A DNA stretch of 43,567 nucleotides from Rhodanobacter sp. Soil772 (GTDB lineage Bacteria; Pseudomonadota; Gammaproteobacteria; Xanthomonadales; Rhodanobacteraceae): contig NZ_LMSK01000005.1 of assembly GCF_001428385.1 (NCBI RefSeq), forward strand, positions 1-43,567, written 5' to 3'. The notes beneath the pieces are model-generated. The model was given only the letters and a program-made list of their open reading frames with translations. It did not search any database and was not told the DNA's origin. The translations under genes were made by a program, and so were the position numbers. Within the stretch, counting starts at the first letter, position 1. Every line of letters starts with the position of its first letter. This document shows positions 11,127 through 18,797 of this stretch, in pieces.

Positions 11127-12377
11127 ATGAATTTTTTCCGCCGCACCCTGATCCCGTTCGCCGCCGTCCTGCTGGTCGGTGTTGCCGTTGCCCAGACGCC
11201 GCCGCGCCCGTCGCCGGTACCGCGTCCGGTGGTGCCGGACGCGCCGGTGCCGCCGCCGCCGGATGTCGACGGCAAGAGCTGGGTGCTGATGGACTACGCT
11301 ACCGGCCAGATCCTCGCCAGCAAGGACCCCGACCTGCGCGTGGAGCCGGCGTCGATCACCAAGGTGATGACCGACTACGTGGTCTCGGCCGAAGTCGCCA
11401 ACGGCAAGGTGCACATGACCGATCCGGTGACCATCAGCGAGAACGCGTGGCGCGGCGGCGGCGCCGGCACCGACGGCTCCACCAGCTTCCTGAAACTCAA
11501 CAGCCAGGTGCCGCTGAAGGATTTGCTGTACGGCATGATCATCCAGTCCGGCAACGATGCGGCGATCGCGCTGGCCGAGCACACCGCCGGTTCCGAGCAG
11601 GCGTTCGCCGGCCTGATGAACGCGTACGCCAAGCAGTTGGGCATGGTCAACTCGAACTTCCAGAACGCCTCGGGCTACCCGATCGCCGACCACTACACCA
11701 CCGCGCACGACATCGCGATCCTGTCGCGCGCGCTGATCCACGACTTCCCCGACGACTACGCGATCTCCGCCGTGAAGGAGTTCGAGTGGAACGGGATCAA
11801 GCAGCACAACCGCAACACTCTGCTGTGGCGCGACCCCAGCGTGGATGGCATCAAGACCGGCCACACCTCCGGCGCCGGTTACTGCCTGGCCGCTTCGGCC
11901 AAGCAGGGCGAGTCGCGCATGATCGCGATCGTGATGGGCGCCAGCAGCGAGAAGGCGCGCGCCGATTCGGCGATGGCCCTGCTCAACTACGGCTTCCGCT
12001 TCTACGAGACGCACAAGCTGTACGACGCCAGCAAGCCGCTGGCCACGCCGCGGTTGTGGAAGGGCGCGGCGAACCAGTTGTCGCTGGGTGTCGCCGACGA
12101 CGTGCTGGTCACCGTCAAACGCGGCCAGTACGACCAGCTCAAGGCGACCATGGACATCCCGGCCACGCTGATCGCGCCGTTCACCAAGGGTCAGCAGATC
12201 GGCACGCTGCGCATCGCCCTGGACGGCAAGCCGGTGCAGAGCGTGCCGCTGGTGGTGCTGGCCGACGCGCCGCAGGGCGGTTTCTTCTCGCGCCTGTGGG
12301 ACAGCATCCTGCTGTGGTTCCACAGCGACAAGAAAGCCGAGGCAGCCGCGCCGGCCAAGAGTGCGGACGCGAAGTAA
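11127..12377 (+). CDS. dacA: D-alanyl-D-alanine carboxypeptidase (PBP5/6 type)
   Basis: This S11-family serine peptidase removes the terminal D-Ala from pentapeptide stems and so limits crosslinking. The 416-residue protein has a signal peptide (about 1-25) and a Pro-rich linker before the catalytic domain. The motifs are S76-I-T-K79 (nucleophile Ser76), S141-G-N143 and K243-T-G. A PBP5_C beta domain follows, and a C-terminal amphipathic stretch (FFSRLWDSILLWFHS) fits monotopic membrane anchoring. ATG 11127 begins the signal sequence; longer in-frame readings from 11058 lack sense. The stop codon shares one base with the ATG of ybeD. Confidence 0.95.
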   Translation: MNFFRRTLIPFAAVLLVGVAVAQTPPRPSPVPRPVVPDAPVPPPPDVDGKSWVLMDYATGQILASKDPDLRVEPASITKVMTDYVVSAEVANGKVHMTDPVTISENAWRGGGAGTDGSTSFLKLNSQVPLKDLLYGMIIQSGNDAAIALAEHTAGSEQAFAGLMNAYAKQLGMVNSNFQNASGYPIADHYTTAHDIAILSRALIHDFPDDYAISAVKEFEWNGIKQHNRNTLLWRDPSVDGIKTGHTSGAGYCLAASAKQGESRMIAIVMGASSEKARADSAMALLNYGFRFYETHKLYDASKPLATPRLWKGAANQLSLGVADDVLVTVKRGQYDQLKATMDIPATLIAPFTKGQQIGTLRIALDGKPVQSVPLVVLADAPQGGFFSRLWDSILLWFHSDKKAEAAAPAKSADAK

Positions 12378-12667
12378 TGCAACCGATCGACTTCAGCAAG
12401 GCGAAGCAGGAAGGCAAGGGCTTCCAGTTTCCCGGCGAATTCGAGATCACCGCGGTCGGCAGTGCCAGCGCGAACCTGCCGACCCACGTGCCGCAGCTGC
12501 TGGAGCGCGCCGGTCTGCACGTGTTGCACGAGAGCGTGCGGCACCGGCATTCCGGCGCCGGCAACTTCGTCTCGGTCACGGTGAGCTTCCGCTGCGACAG
12601 CCGCGAGCAGTACGAGGCGGCGCACCAAGCGCTGCGCGCCGATCCGGATATCCGTTACACGATGTGA
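12377..12667 (+). CDS. ybeD: YbeD/DUF493 family protein
   Basis: This is a small 96-residue protein of the UPF0250/DUF493 family with the characteristic GFQFPGEFEITAVG opening and an ACT-like beta-alpha-beta fold. Its molecular role is unknown. In E. coli it also sits between dacA and lipB, and a regulatory link to lipoate or wall genes has been guessed. The start is the TAATG overlap with the dacA stop, so translation is coupled. The 117-base gap to lipB holds no clear hairpin or strong promoter. Confidence 0.9.
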   Translation: MQPIDFSKAKQEGKGFQFPGEFEITAVGSASANLPTHVPQLLERAGLHVLHESVRHRHSGAGNFVSVTVSFRCDSREQYEAAHQALRADPDIRYTM

Positions 12668-12784
12668 CGCGCAGGGAACACGGCGCGGCGAAAGAGGTAG
12701 CCTCGCCCGTTTCGCCCGGGTGCCATTGATCACCTGCGAAGTACCCCAACGTTCCCCGTCTCCCGTTCCCCAAGGTTTGCTGTC

Positions 12785-13453
12785 ATGTCGTTGCCGCTGA
12801 AAATCCGCCGTCTCGGTCGCCAGCCGTACGAGGCCATCTGGAAGGCGATGAGCGCGTTCACCGACAACCGCACCGCCGATACCGCCGACGAACTGTGGCT
12901 GCTGGAGCACGACCCGGTGTTCACCCTGGGCCAGGCCGGCAAGATGGAGCACGTGCTGGCGCCGGGCGATATTCCGGTGATACCGGTCGACCGCGGCGGC
13001 CAGGTGACCTACCACGGCCCCGGCCAGATCGTCGGTTATCCGCTGATCGACCTGCGCCGGGTCGGCGTCGGCGTACGCGAACTGGTCCACCGGATCGAGC
13101 AGTCGCTGATCGATACGCTGGCGCACTGGAACGTGGTCGCCGTGCGGCGCGAAGGCGCGCCCGGCGTCTACGTGGCCGACGCCAAGGTCGCCGCGCTCGG
13201 TTTGCGCGTGCGCCGCGGCTGCAGCTTCCACGGGCTGGCCTTCAACGTGGCCATGGACCTGGAGCCGTTTCACCGCATCAACCCCTGCGGTTACAAGGGT
13301 TTGGCAGTCACGCAGCTGCTAGACTTGGGCGGCCCGTCGCAGTTGGCCACGGTCGAGGACGTGCTGGTGGAGGAGTTCTGCCACCAGTTCGGCTTTGTCG
13401 CCGAGCCTGCTGCCCCCATCTTGCCCGAACTCCCCGCTCGCGCAGCGGTCTGA
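12785..13453 (+). CDS. lipB: Octanoyl-ACP:protein N-octanoyltransferase LipB
   Basis: LipB transfers octanoate from acyl carrier protein to the lipoyl domains of 2-oxoacid dehydrogenases and the glycine cleavage H protein, the first step of lipoate assembly. The 222-residue product contains [13 protein letters not shown], then the catalytic Lys134 in [14 protein letters not shown] and the acyl-thioester Cys168 in [13 protein letters not shown]. All are conserved in LipB and absent from LplA ligases. The start ATG 12785 begins the conserved N-terminal domain. lipA follows after only 9 bases. Confidence 0.95.
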   Translation: MSLPLKIRRLGRQPYEAIWKAMSAFTDNRTADTADELWLLEHDPVFTLGQAGKMEHVLAPGDIPVIPVDRGGQVTYHGPGQIVGYPLIDLRRVGVGVRELVHRIEQSLIDTLAHWNVVAVRREGAPGVYVADAKVAALGLRVRRGCSFHGLAFNVAMDLEPFHRINPCGYKGLAVTQLLDLGGPSQLATVEDVLVEEFCHQFGFVAEPAAPILPELPARAAV

Positions 13454-13462
13454 GCTGTCTAC

Positions 13463-14473
13463 ATGAGCGAAATCTCCACCTCTTCCGCCAAGGTCATCCC
13501 GATCACCGTCGTCAGCGGTGCGCCTGCGGGTGAAAAGCAGGTCGGCAACGACAAGATCGCGCTGAACCGCGCCGGTTTCGACACCGGCGTGCCGACCCTG
13601 CGCAAGCCGTCGTGGATCCGCGTGCGCCTGCCGCAGGGCAACGCCGTGCAGCAGCTGAAGGCACGCCTGCGCGAGAACTCGCTGGTCACCGTGTGCGAGG
13701 AAGCGTCCTGCCCGAACATCCACGAGTGCTTCAGCAAGGGCACCGCTACTTTCATGATCCTCGGCGAGGTCTGCACCCGCCGCTGCTCGTTCTGCGACGT
13801 GGCGCATGGTCGCCCGGTGGCGCCCGATCCGCTGGAGCCGGCGCGGCTGGCCGAGACGATCCACGACATGCGGCTGAAGTACGTGGTGATCACCTCGGTC
13901 GATCGCGACGACCTGCGCGATGGCGGTGCCGAACACTTCGCCGCCTGCATCCGCGCCACGCGCCACGCCAGTCCGAGCATCCGCATCGAGATCCTCACCC
14001 CGGACTTTCGCGGCAAGGGCCGCATGGAGCGCGCGCTGGAAGTGCTGAAAGACTTCCCGCCGGACGTGTTCAACCACAACCTCGAAACCGTGCCGCACCT
14101 GTACCGCGAAGTGCGTCCGGGCGCCGACTACCAGTGGTCGCTGGACCTGCTCAAGCGCTTCAAGGCGCAGCACCCGCAGGTGCCGACCAAGTCCGGCATC
14201 ATGCTGGGCCTGGGCGAAACGATGGAGCAGGTGCTCGAAACGATGCGCGACCTGCGCGCTCATGACGTCGAGATGATCACCATCGGCCAATACCTGCAGC
14301 CCACGCCGCACCATCATCCGGTAGTGCGCTACTGGACTCCCGAAGAATTCGACGCGCTGCGCGTAGCCGGCGAGACGATGGGTTTCCACCACGTCGCCTC
14401 CGGTCCGCTGGTGCGTTCGTCCTATCACGCCGACCTGCAGGCCCATGCAGCCGGTGTCACCGAGTCAGCCTGA
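13463..14473 (+). CDS. lipA: Lipoyl synthase LipA
   Basis: LipA is a radical-SAM enzyme that inserts two sulfurs into protein-bound octanoyl groups. The 336-residue protein carries both iron-sulfur cluster motifs. The auxiliary cluster is CX4CX5C (Cys78, Cys83, Cys89, in [12 protein letters not shown]), whose sulfur is consumed in the reaction. The radical-SAM cluster is CX3CX2C (Cys104, Cys108, Cys111, in [10 protein letters not shown]). The C-terminal RSSYHAD motif supplies the conserved Ser ligand to the auxiliary cluster. The roughly 50-residue N-terminal extension is typical of proteobacterial LipA. Confidence 0.97.
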   Translation: MSEISTSSAKVIPITVVSGAPAGEKQVGNDKIALNRAGFDTGVPTLRKPSWIRVRLPQGNAVQQLKARLRENSLVTVCEEASCPNIHECFSKGTATFMILGEVCTRRCSFCDVAHGRPVAPDPLEPARLAETIHDMRLKYVVITSVDRDDLRDGGAEHFAACIRATRHASPSIRIEILTPDFRGKGRMERALEVLKDFPPDVFNHNLETVPHLYREVRPGADYQWSLDLLKRFKAQHPQVPTKSGIMLGLGETMEQVLETMRDLRAHDVEMITIGQYLQPTPHHHPVVRYWTPEEFDALRVAGETMGFHHVASGPLVRSSYHADLQAHAAGVTESA

Positions 14474-14481
14474 GAGCATCC

Positions 14482-16728
14482 ATGAAATTCCGTCCCGCGC
14501 TGTTCCTGCTGCTAGCCCTCACCGCAACCTGTGCGTTCGCGCAGTCGGCGGCCGACCTCGGCGCCGGCAAGCCGCGCAAGGCGGCCACCTGGCCGCTCAC
14601 GTCCACTCCCGAAGAGGCGCAGGCCGCGCAGTTGTCGGCGCGCTTCCTGACCCGTTTCCATTACGACGCGCAGCCGCTCGACGACGCGATGTCGGCGCGC
14701 ATCTACACCGCCTACTTCAAGCTGCTGGACAGCGAGAAAGTGTTCTTCACCCAGGCCGACATGGCGAAGTTCGCGCCGCTGAAGCCCCAGCTCGACGACG
14801 CGATCTGGAACCAGGACCTGTCCGCGCCGTTCGCGGTGTTCAACCTGTACGTGCAGCGCGCGGTCGAGCGCATGAGCTACGCGCGCAACCTGCTCAAGCA
14901 GGGCTTCGACTTCTCCGCCGACGAGAGCTACACGTTCGACCGTGATCACGCCGACTGGCCGAAGGACCAGGCCGAGCTGGACGAGCTGTGGCGCAAGCGC
15001 ACGATGAACGACTGGCTGCGCCTGAAGCTGGCCGGCAAGGACGATGCCGAGATCCGCAAGACGCTGGACAAGCGCTACGCGGGCTACATCGAGCGGGTCA
15101 GGCAGCTCGACGGCCAGGATGCGTTCCAGACCTTCATGACCGCCTACGCCGAGACCACCGATCCGCACACCGATTACCTCGGCCCGCGCGCGGCGGAGAA
15201 CTTCGACATCTCGATGAAGCTGTCGCTGGAAGGCATCGGCGCGGTGCTGCAGCCGCGCGACGACTACACCCAGGTGCGCGAGCTGGTGCCGGCCGGCCCT
15301 GCCAACAAGTCCGGCAAGATCCAGGTCGGCGATCGCATCGTCGGCGTCGGTCAGGGCGACAACGGCCCGATCGTCGACGTGATCGGCTGGCGCCTGGACG
15401 ACGTGGTCAATCTGATCCGCGGCAAGAAGGACACCACCGTGCGGCTGGAGGTCATTCCCGCGGACGTCGGCGTGGATGGCAAGCACGAGATGGTCACCCT
15501 GGTGCGCAAGAAGGTCAGCATTGAGGAGCAGGCGGCGAAGAAGAAGGTCGTCGAGATCAAGGACGGCGAGGTCACCCGCAAGATCGGCGTGATCGAGCTG
15601 CCCACGTTCTACTCGGACTTCGGCGCGCGCAGCGCCGGCGACAAGGACTTCAAGAGCGCCACCCGCGACGTCGCCCGGCTGCTCGGCGAACTGAAGCACG
15701 AGGGCGTGCAGGGCGTGGTGGTGGACCTGCGCAACAACGGTGGCGGTTCGCTGGCCGAGGCCAATTCGCTGACCGGCCTGTTCATCGACAAGGGCCCGGT
15801 GGTGCAGGTGCGCGACTCCAAGGGCCAGGTCGAGGAGCAGGGCGACGACGACCCGGGCATGGCCTGGAGTGGCCCGCTGGCGGTGCTGGTCAACCGCGGC
15901 ACGGCGTCGGCGTCGGAAATCTTCTCCGCGGCGATCCAGGACTACCACCGCGGCCTGGTCATCGGCGAACCGACCTTCGGCAAGGGCACCGTGCAGAACC
16001 TGGTCGACCTGGACCGCTTCTCGCAGAGCGACAGCGAGAAGCCGCAGCTGGGCGAACTGAAGATGACCATCCAGGAATTCTTCCGCATCAACGGCGGCTC
16101 CACCCAGCTGAAGGGCGTGACGCCGGACATCGCGTTCCCGAAGAACGGCGACGACAAGGACTTCGGCGAGTCGACCTACGACAACGCGCTGAAGTGGACC
16201 CAGATCGCACCGGCCGACTACCAGGTGGTGGCGAACCTCAACGCCTACCTGCCGCAGCTGCAGCAGAAGCACGCCGAACGCGTGGCGCAGTCGCCGGCGT
16301 GGAAGCTGATGCTGGACGAGCTGGCGCAGTACCGCACGATGCGTGCGAAGACCGCGATCTCGCTGAACTTCGCCACGCGCGAGGTCGAACGCAAGCAGAT
16401 GGAGGCGGTCCAGGCCGACTTCCGCGCGCGGCACAAGGCCATCGACGGCACCGACGCCTCGCTTGCCGACGAGGCGAGCAATCTCGACGACGGCCTCAAC
16501 GCGAACGAGCGCAGCCTGAAGAGCGAGCTCAAGCAGGAGAAGGACGCGAAGAAGGCCAAGGACGTGCAGCTCAACGAGACCGCGCACATCCTGTTCGACG
16601 CGATCGGCATGATCAAGGCCGACCCGAAGCTGGCCAGCGAAGTGTTGCCCTACGGCGGCAAGTTCTCGCCCAACGCCATCGCCAGCGTTTCGACGCCGGC
16701 GCCGGCAACGAGCAGCGCCACGCACTGA
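14482..16728 (+). CDS. prc: Carboxy-terminal (tail-specific) processing protease Prc/Tsp
   Basis: This periplasmic S41A peptidase recognises non-polar C-termini and processes PBP3-like and peptidoglycan-hydrolase substrates. The 748-residue protein has a signal peptide (cleavage likely after AFA, about residue 20), an N-terminal helical region and a PDZ domain (about 245-330, with PANKSGKIQVGDRIVGVG). The protease core has Ser476 in RGTASASEIFS and Lys501 in FGKGTVQ. Their 25-residue spacing matches the E. coli Tsp dyad. A C-terminal DUF3340-type region ends with Lys/Glu-rich helices. It starts 9 bases after lipA and closes the rightward block; a strong hairpin follows. Confidence 0.95.
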   Translation: MKFRPALFLLLALTATCAFAQSAADLGAGKPRKAATWPLTSTPEEAQAAQLSARFLTRFHYDAQPLDDAMSARIYTAYFKLLDSEKVFFTQADMAKFAPLKPQLDDAIWNQDLSAPFAVFNLYVQRAVERMSYARNLLKQGFDFSADESYTFDRDHADWPKDQAELDELWRKRTMNDWLRLKLAGKDDAEIRKTLDKRYAGYIERVRQLDGQDAFQTFMTAYAETTDPHTDYLGPRAAENFDISMKLSLEGIGAVLQPRDDYTQVRELVPAGPANKSGKIQVGDRIVGVGQGDNGPIVDVIGWRLDDVVNLIRGKKDTTVRLEVIPADVGVDGKHEMVTLVRKKVSIEEQAAKKKVVEIKDGEVTRKIGVIELPTFYSDFGARSAGDKDFKSATRDVARLLGELKHEGVQGVVVDLRNNGGGSLAEANSLTGLFIDKGPVVQVRDSKGQVEEQGDDDPGMAWSGPLAVLVNRGTASASEIFSAAIQDYHRGLVIGEPTFGKGTVQNLVDLDRFSQSDSEKPQLGELKMTIQEFFRINGGSTQLKGVTPDIAFPKNGDDKDFGESTYDNALKWTQIAPADYQVVANLNAYLPQLQQKHAERVAQSPAWKLMLDELAQYRTMRAKTAISLNFATREVERKQMEAVQADFRARHKAIDGTDASLADEASNLDDGLNANERSLKSELKQEKDAKKAKDVQLNETAHILFDAIGMIKADPKLASEVLPYGGKFSPNAIASVSTPAPATSSATH

Positions 16729-16747
16729 GTGACCGGTTCCCGCACGA

Positions 16748-16783
16748 CGAAGAAGGCAGCGCACAGCGCTGCCTTCTTCGTTT
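16748..16783. terminator. Strong terminator between convergent prc and sulfotransferase genes
   Basis: CGAAGAAGGCAGCGC (16748-16762) and GCGCTGCCTTCTTCG (16766-16780) form a perfect 15-bp stem with a 3-base loop, followed on the plus strand by TTT. It lies 20 bases after the prc stop and 40 bases from the stop of the leftward sulfotransferase gene, so it may serve both. Confidence 0.8.
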
Positions 16784-16819
16784 CCGGCACAAAGATGCGT
16801 GGAGATCGCGAACGGGCTT

Positions 16820-18685
16820 TCACGTGGTGTAGCCGAGGCGGTCGATCCACGGCTGCAGCACCGGCAGCACGGGCTCGAACTGCTCGCGGTAGTTCTGCCA
16901 GCGGTCGACCGCCTTGCGGTGAACGCCCTCGGTGACTTGCGCGTAGCTGGGTGTGCTGATGAAACGCTTGTGCCGGGCGTGTTCGGCGAAGCGTGTCATG
17001 GCTGACGTGTCGGCGGTTTCGAGAAACTGCCCCAGGCGCGCGACCTGCTCGTCGAACTGGCTGACCACGGACTCGTAGCGCCACTCCAGCACCTGCGGCG
17101 CAAACATCGCGACGTCGCGGTGCCACTGCTCGAAGGCCTTCGCGTAGCCCCGTGCCAGGCGTTGCAGCGACGAGCACAGCACCATGAAGGCCGGTGAACG
17201 GAACGGCTGCATGCTGCAGCTGAGCAGCACGTCGCAAGGGTGGCGCAGGCACAGGATGATGCGCGCGTGCGGAAACAGCCGCATGATCATCGGCAGGCAC
17301 AGCATGTTGAGCGGATTCTTGTCGACCAGGCGACGCTCGCCGAGGTCGGGCAGCACTTCGCCGACCAGGCGCCGGTAGACGCTGCGCAGTTGGTCGGCGT
17401 CCTGCTGCGTCAGGTTCGCCAGGTCCGCGGGGTACGGCTGGCCGACCAGTTCCATGCCTTCGATCAGGTCGTGGATGTAGGCGCGCTCGTCCATGGACTG
17501 GAAATCCGGATGGGCATCGAGCATCTGTTCCAGCAAGGTGGTGCCGGAACGGGGGAAACCGACCACGAAGACCGGGCTCTGTCGGCTGCCAGGCGAGGAC
17601 AGCGGTTTCCAGTCGGCACGGGTGCCGTGCCCGACGCCGCCGCCCGTCAACTGCAGCGGTTGACTGTCGGTTGCCAGCAGTTCCGGCACCACGTTGCGGG
17701 CGGTCTCGAGCTGTATGGCGTGCGCTTTCTGCAGGGCCTGCCACGCCTCGGGATAATGTCCTTGCCGGTCAAGCGCGGAAGCCAGGCCGAAAGCAGCGCT
17801 GGCCTGGCTTTCGTCGTCGTTGGCGCAGGCGAGTACACGCTGGTACAGCGCGTCGGCCTCGGCATAGGCGCCCCTGCGCATCGCCAGTGCGGCGTGCGCG
17901 CGCCAGCCGTCGGCGCGGGCCCGTTGCGCATCCGGCGGCAGGGCATCGAGTACGCTCGGCGGCAACTGCCGCAGTTCGTCTTGCGCTGCGTCGATCCGGT
18001 TGTTTCTTTCGTACAGCAGGGCGCGTTGCGCGGCGATGCGCAAGCGCATGATTCCGGCCGCCGGTTCGTCGTCGGGCACACGTGCGTGCGCCAGCGTGCG
18101 CAGCGCTGCGTCCAGGTCGCCCTGGACCGACAGCATGGCGGACAGCACCAGGGCTTGCTCGGCCGGTTGCGCCGGCCAGTCGATGGCTCCGCGCAGCATC
18201 GCCTCCTGCTGGGTGTTGTCGCCGCAGACATAACAGGCGTACGCAGCCTGCAGCCGGGCTTCGATGAAATGCGGGTCCAGCTGCGCGGCGTCCAGCAGGG
18301 CCTGCCTGGCCGGTATCCAGCGCTGTTGCTGCGTGTAGAGCAGGCCGAGGTTGTAGTGCACCTCGGCATCGTCCGGCGCCAGCGCCAGCGCCGTCAGCAG
18401 GGCCTGCTCGGAGGCGGGCAGGTCGCCCGCCTGCCGGCAGGCGACCGCCAGGTTGTTCCAATAGGCCGAAACGCCCGGCCGCATCTGCGCCAGCCGACGG
18501 AACGTCGCCGCGGCCTGCCGGTGACGACCGGTGGCCTGCTGCGCCAGGCCAAGCAGCGCCAGCACGCCTTCGTCTTCCTCGTCGGCCGGCGTGGCCTGCC
18601 CGGCGAGGGCAATGACCCGCTCTGTCTCGCCGGCGTTCCAGGCGCCGGCCATGGCCTTGGCCAGATCCGTGGTCGAAGTGGACAC
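16820..18685 (-). CDS. TPR-containing sulfotransferase family protein
   Basis: This is a cytoplasmic two-part enzyme of about 621 residues. The N-terminal half is a row of TPR-like helical repeats (about residues 10-330, with ALDLAPDDAEVHYNLGLLYT-like units). The C-terminal half is a PAPS-dependent sulfotransferase with the 5'-phosphosulfate loop VVGFPRSGTTLLEQML (P378-R-S-G-T-T383) and a 3'-phosphate motif ILCLRHPCDVLLS. The family includes enzymes that sulfate peptides or proteins, but the acceptor here is unknown. I prefer the GTG start at 18685, which has GGAG five bases upstream. An ATG at 18724 lies in a hairpin and has no ribosome site. No signal peptide is seen. It is the last gene of the leftward set after the TonB-dependent receptor. 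Confidence 0.85.
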   Translation of the reverse strand: MSTSTTDLAKAMAGAWNAGETERVIALAGQATPADEEDEGVLALLGLAQQATGRHRQAAATFRRLAQMRPGVSAYWNNLAVACRQAGDLPASEQALLTALALAPDDAEVHYNLGLLYTQQQRWIPARQALLDAAQLDPHFIEARLQAAYACYVCGDNTQQEAMLRGAIDWPAQPAEQALVLSAMLSVQGDLDAALRTLAHARVPDDEPAAGIMRLRIAAQRALLYERNNRIDAAQDELRQLPPSVLDALPPDAQRARADGWRAHAALAMRRGAYAEADALYQRVLACANDDESQASAAFGLASALDRQGHYPEAWQALQKAHAIQLETARNVVPELLATDSQPLQLTGGGVGHGTRADWKPLSSPGSRQSPVFVVGFPRSGTTLLEQMLDAHPDFQSMDERAYIHDLIEGMELVGQPYPADLANLTQQDADQLRSVYRRLVGEVLPDLGERRLVDKNPLNMLCLPMIMRLFPHARIILCLRHPCDVLLSCSMQPFRSPAFMVLCSSLQRLARGYAKAFEQWHRDVAMFAPQVLEWRYESVVSQFDEQVARLGQFLETADTSAMTRFAEHARHKRFISTPSYAQVTEGVHRKAVDRWQNYREQFEPVLPVLQPWIDRLGYTT

Positions 18686-18724
18686 GGCTTCTCCATCAAT
18701 CGTCTTCCGACCCCCATTATGCAA

Positions 18725-18752
18725 GAGGGCCGCGAATATGCTCGCGGCCCTC
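18725..18752 (-). terminator. Hairpin between TonB receptor and sulfotransferase genes
   Basis: GAGGGCCGCGA (18725-18735) pairs perfectly with TCGCGGCCCTC (18742-18752) around a 6-base loop, in the 112-base gap between receptor stop and sulfotransferase start. The T-run after the stem on the minus strand is poor, so partial termination or mRNA stabilisation is likelier than complete termination. Confidence 0.55.
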
Positions 18753-18797
18753 CTGCATGCTCCGGATTTTCCGGATGTCGCCTACCCGATCAAGTTG

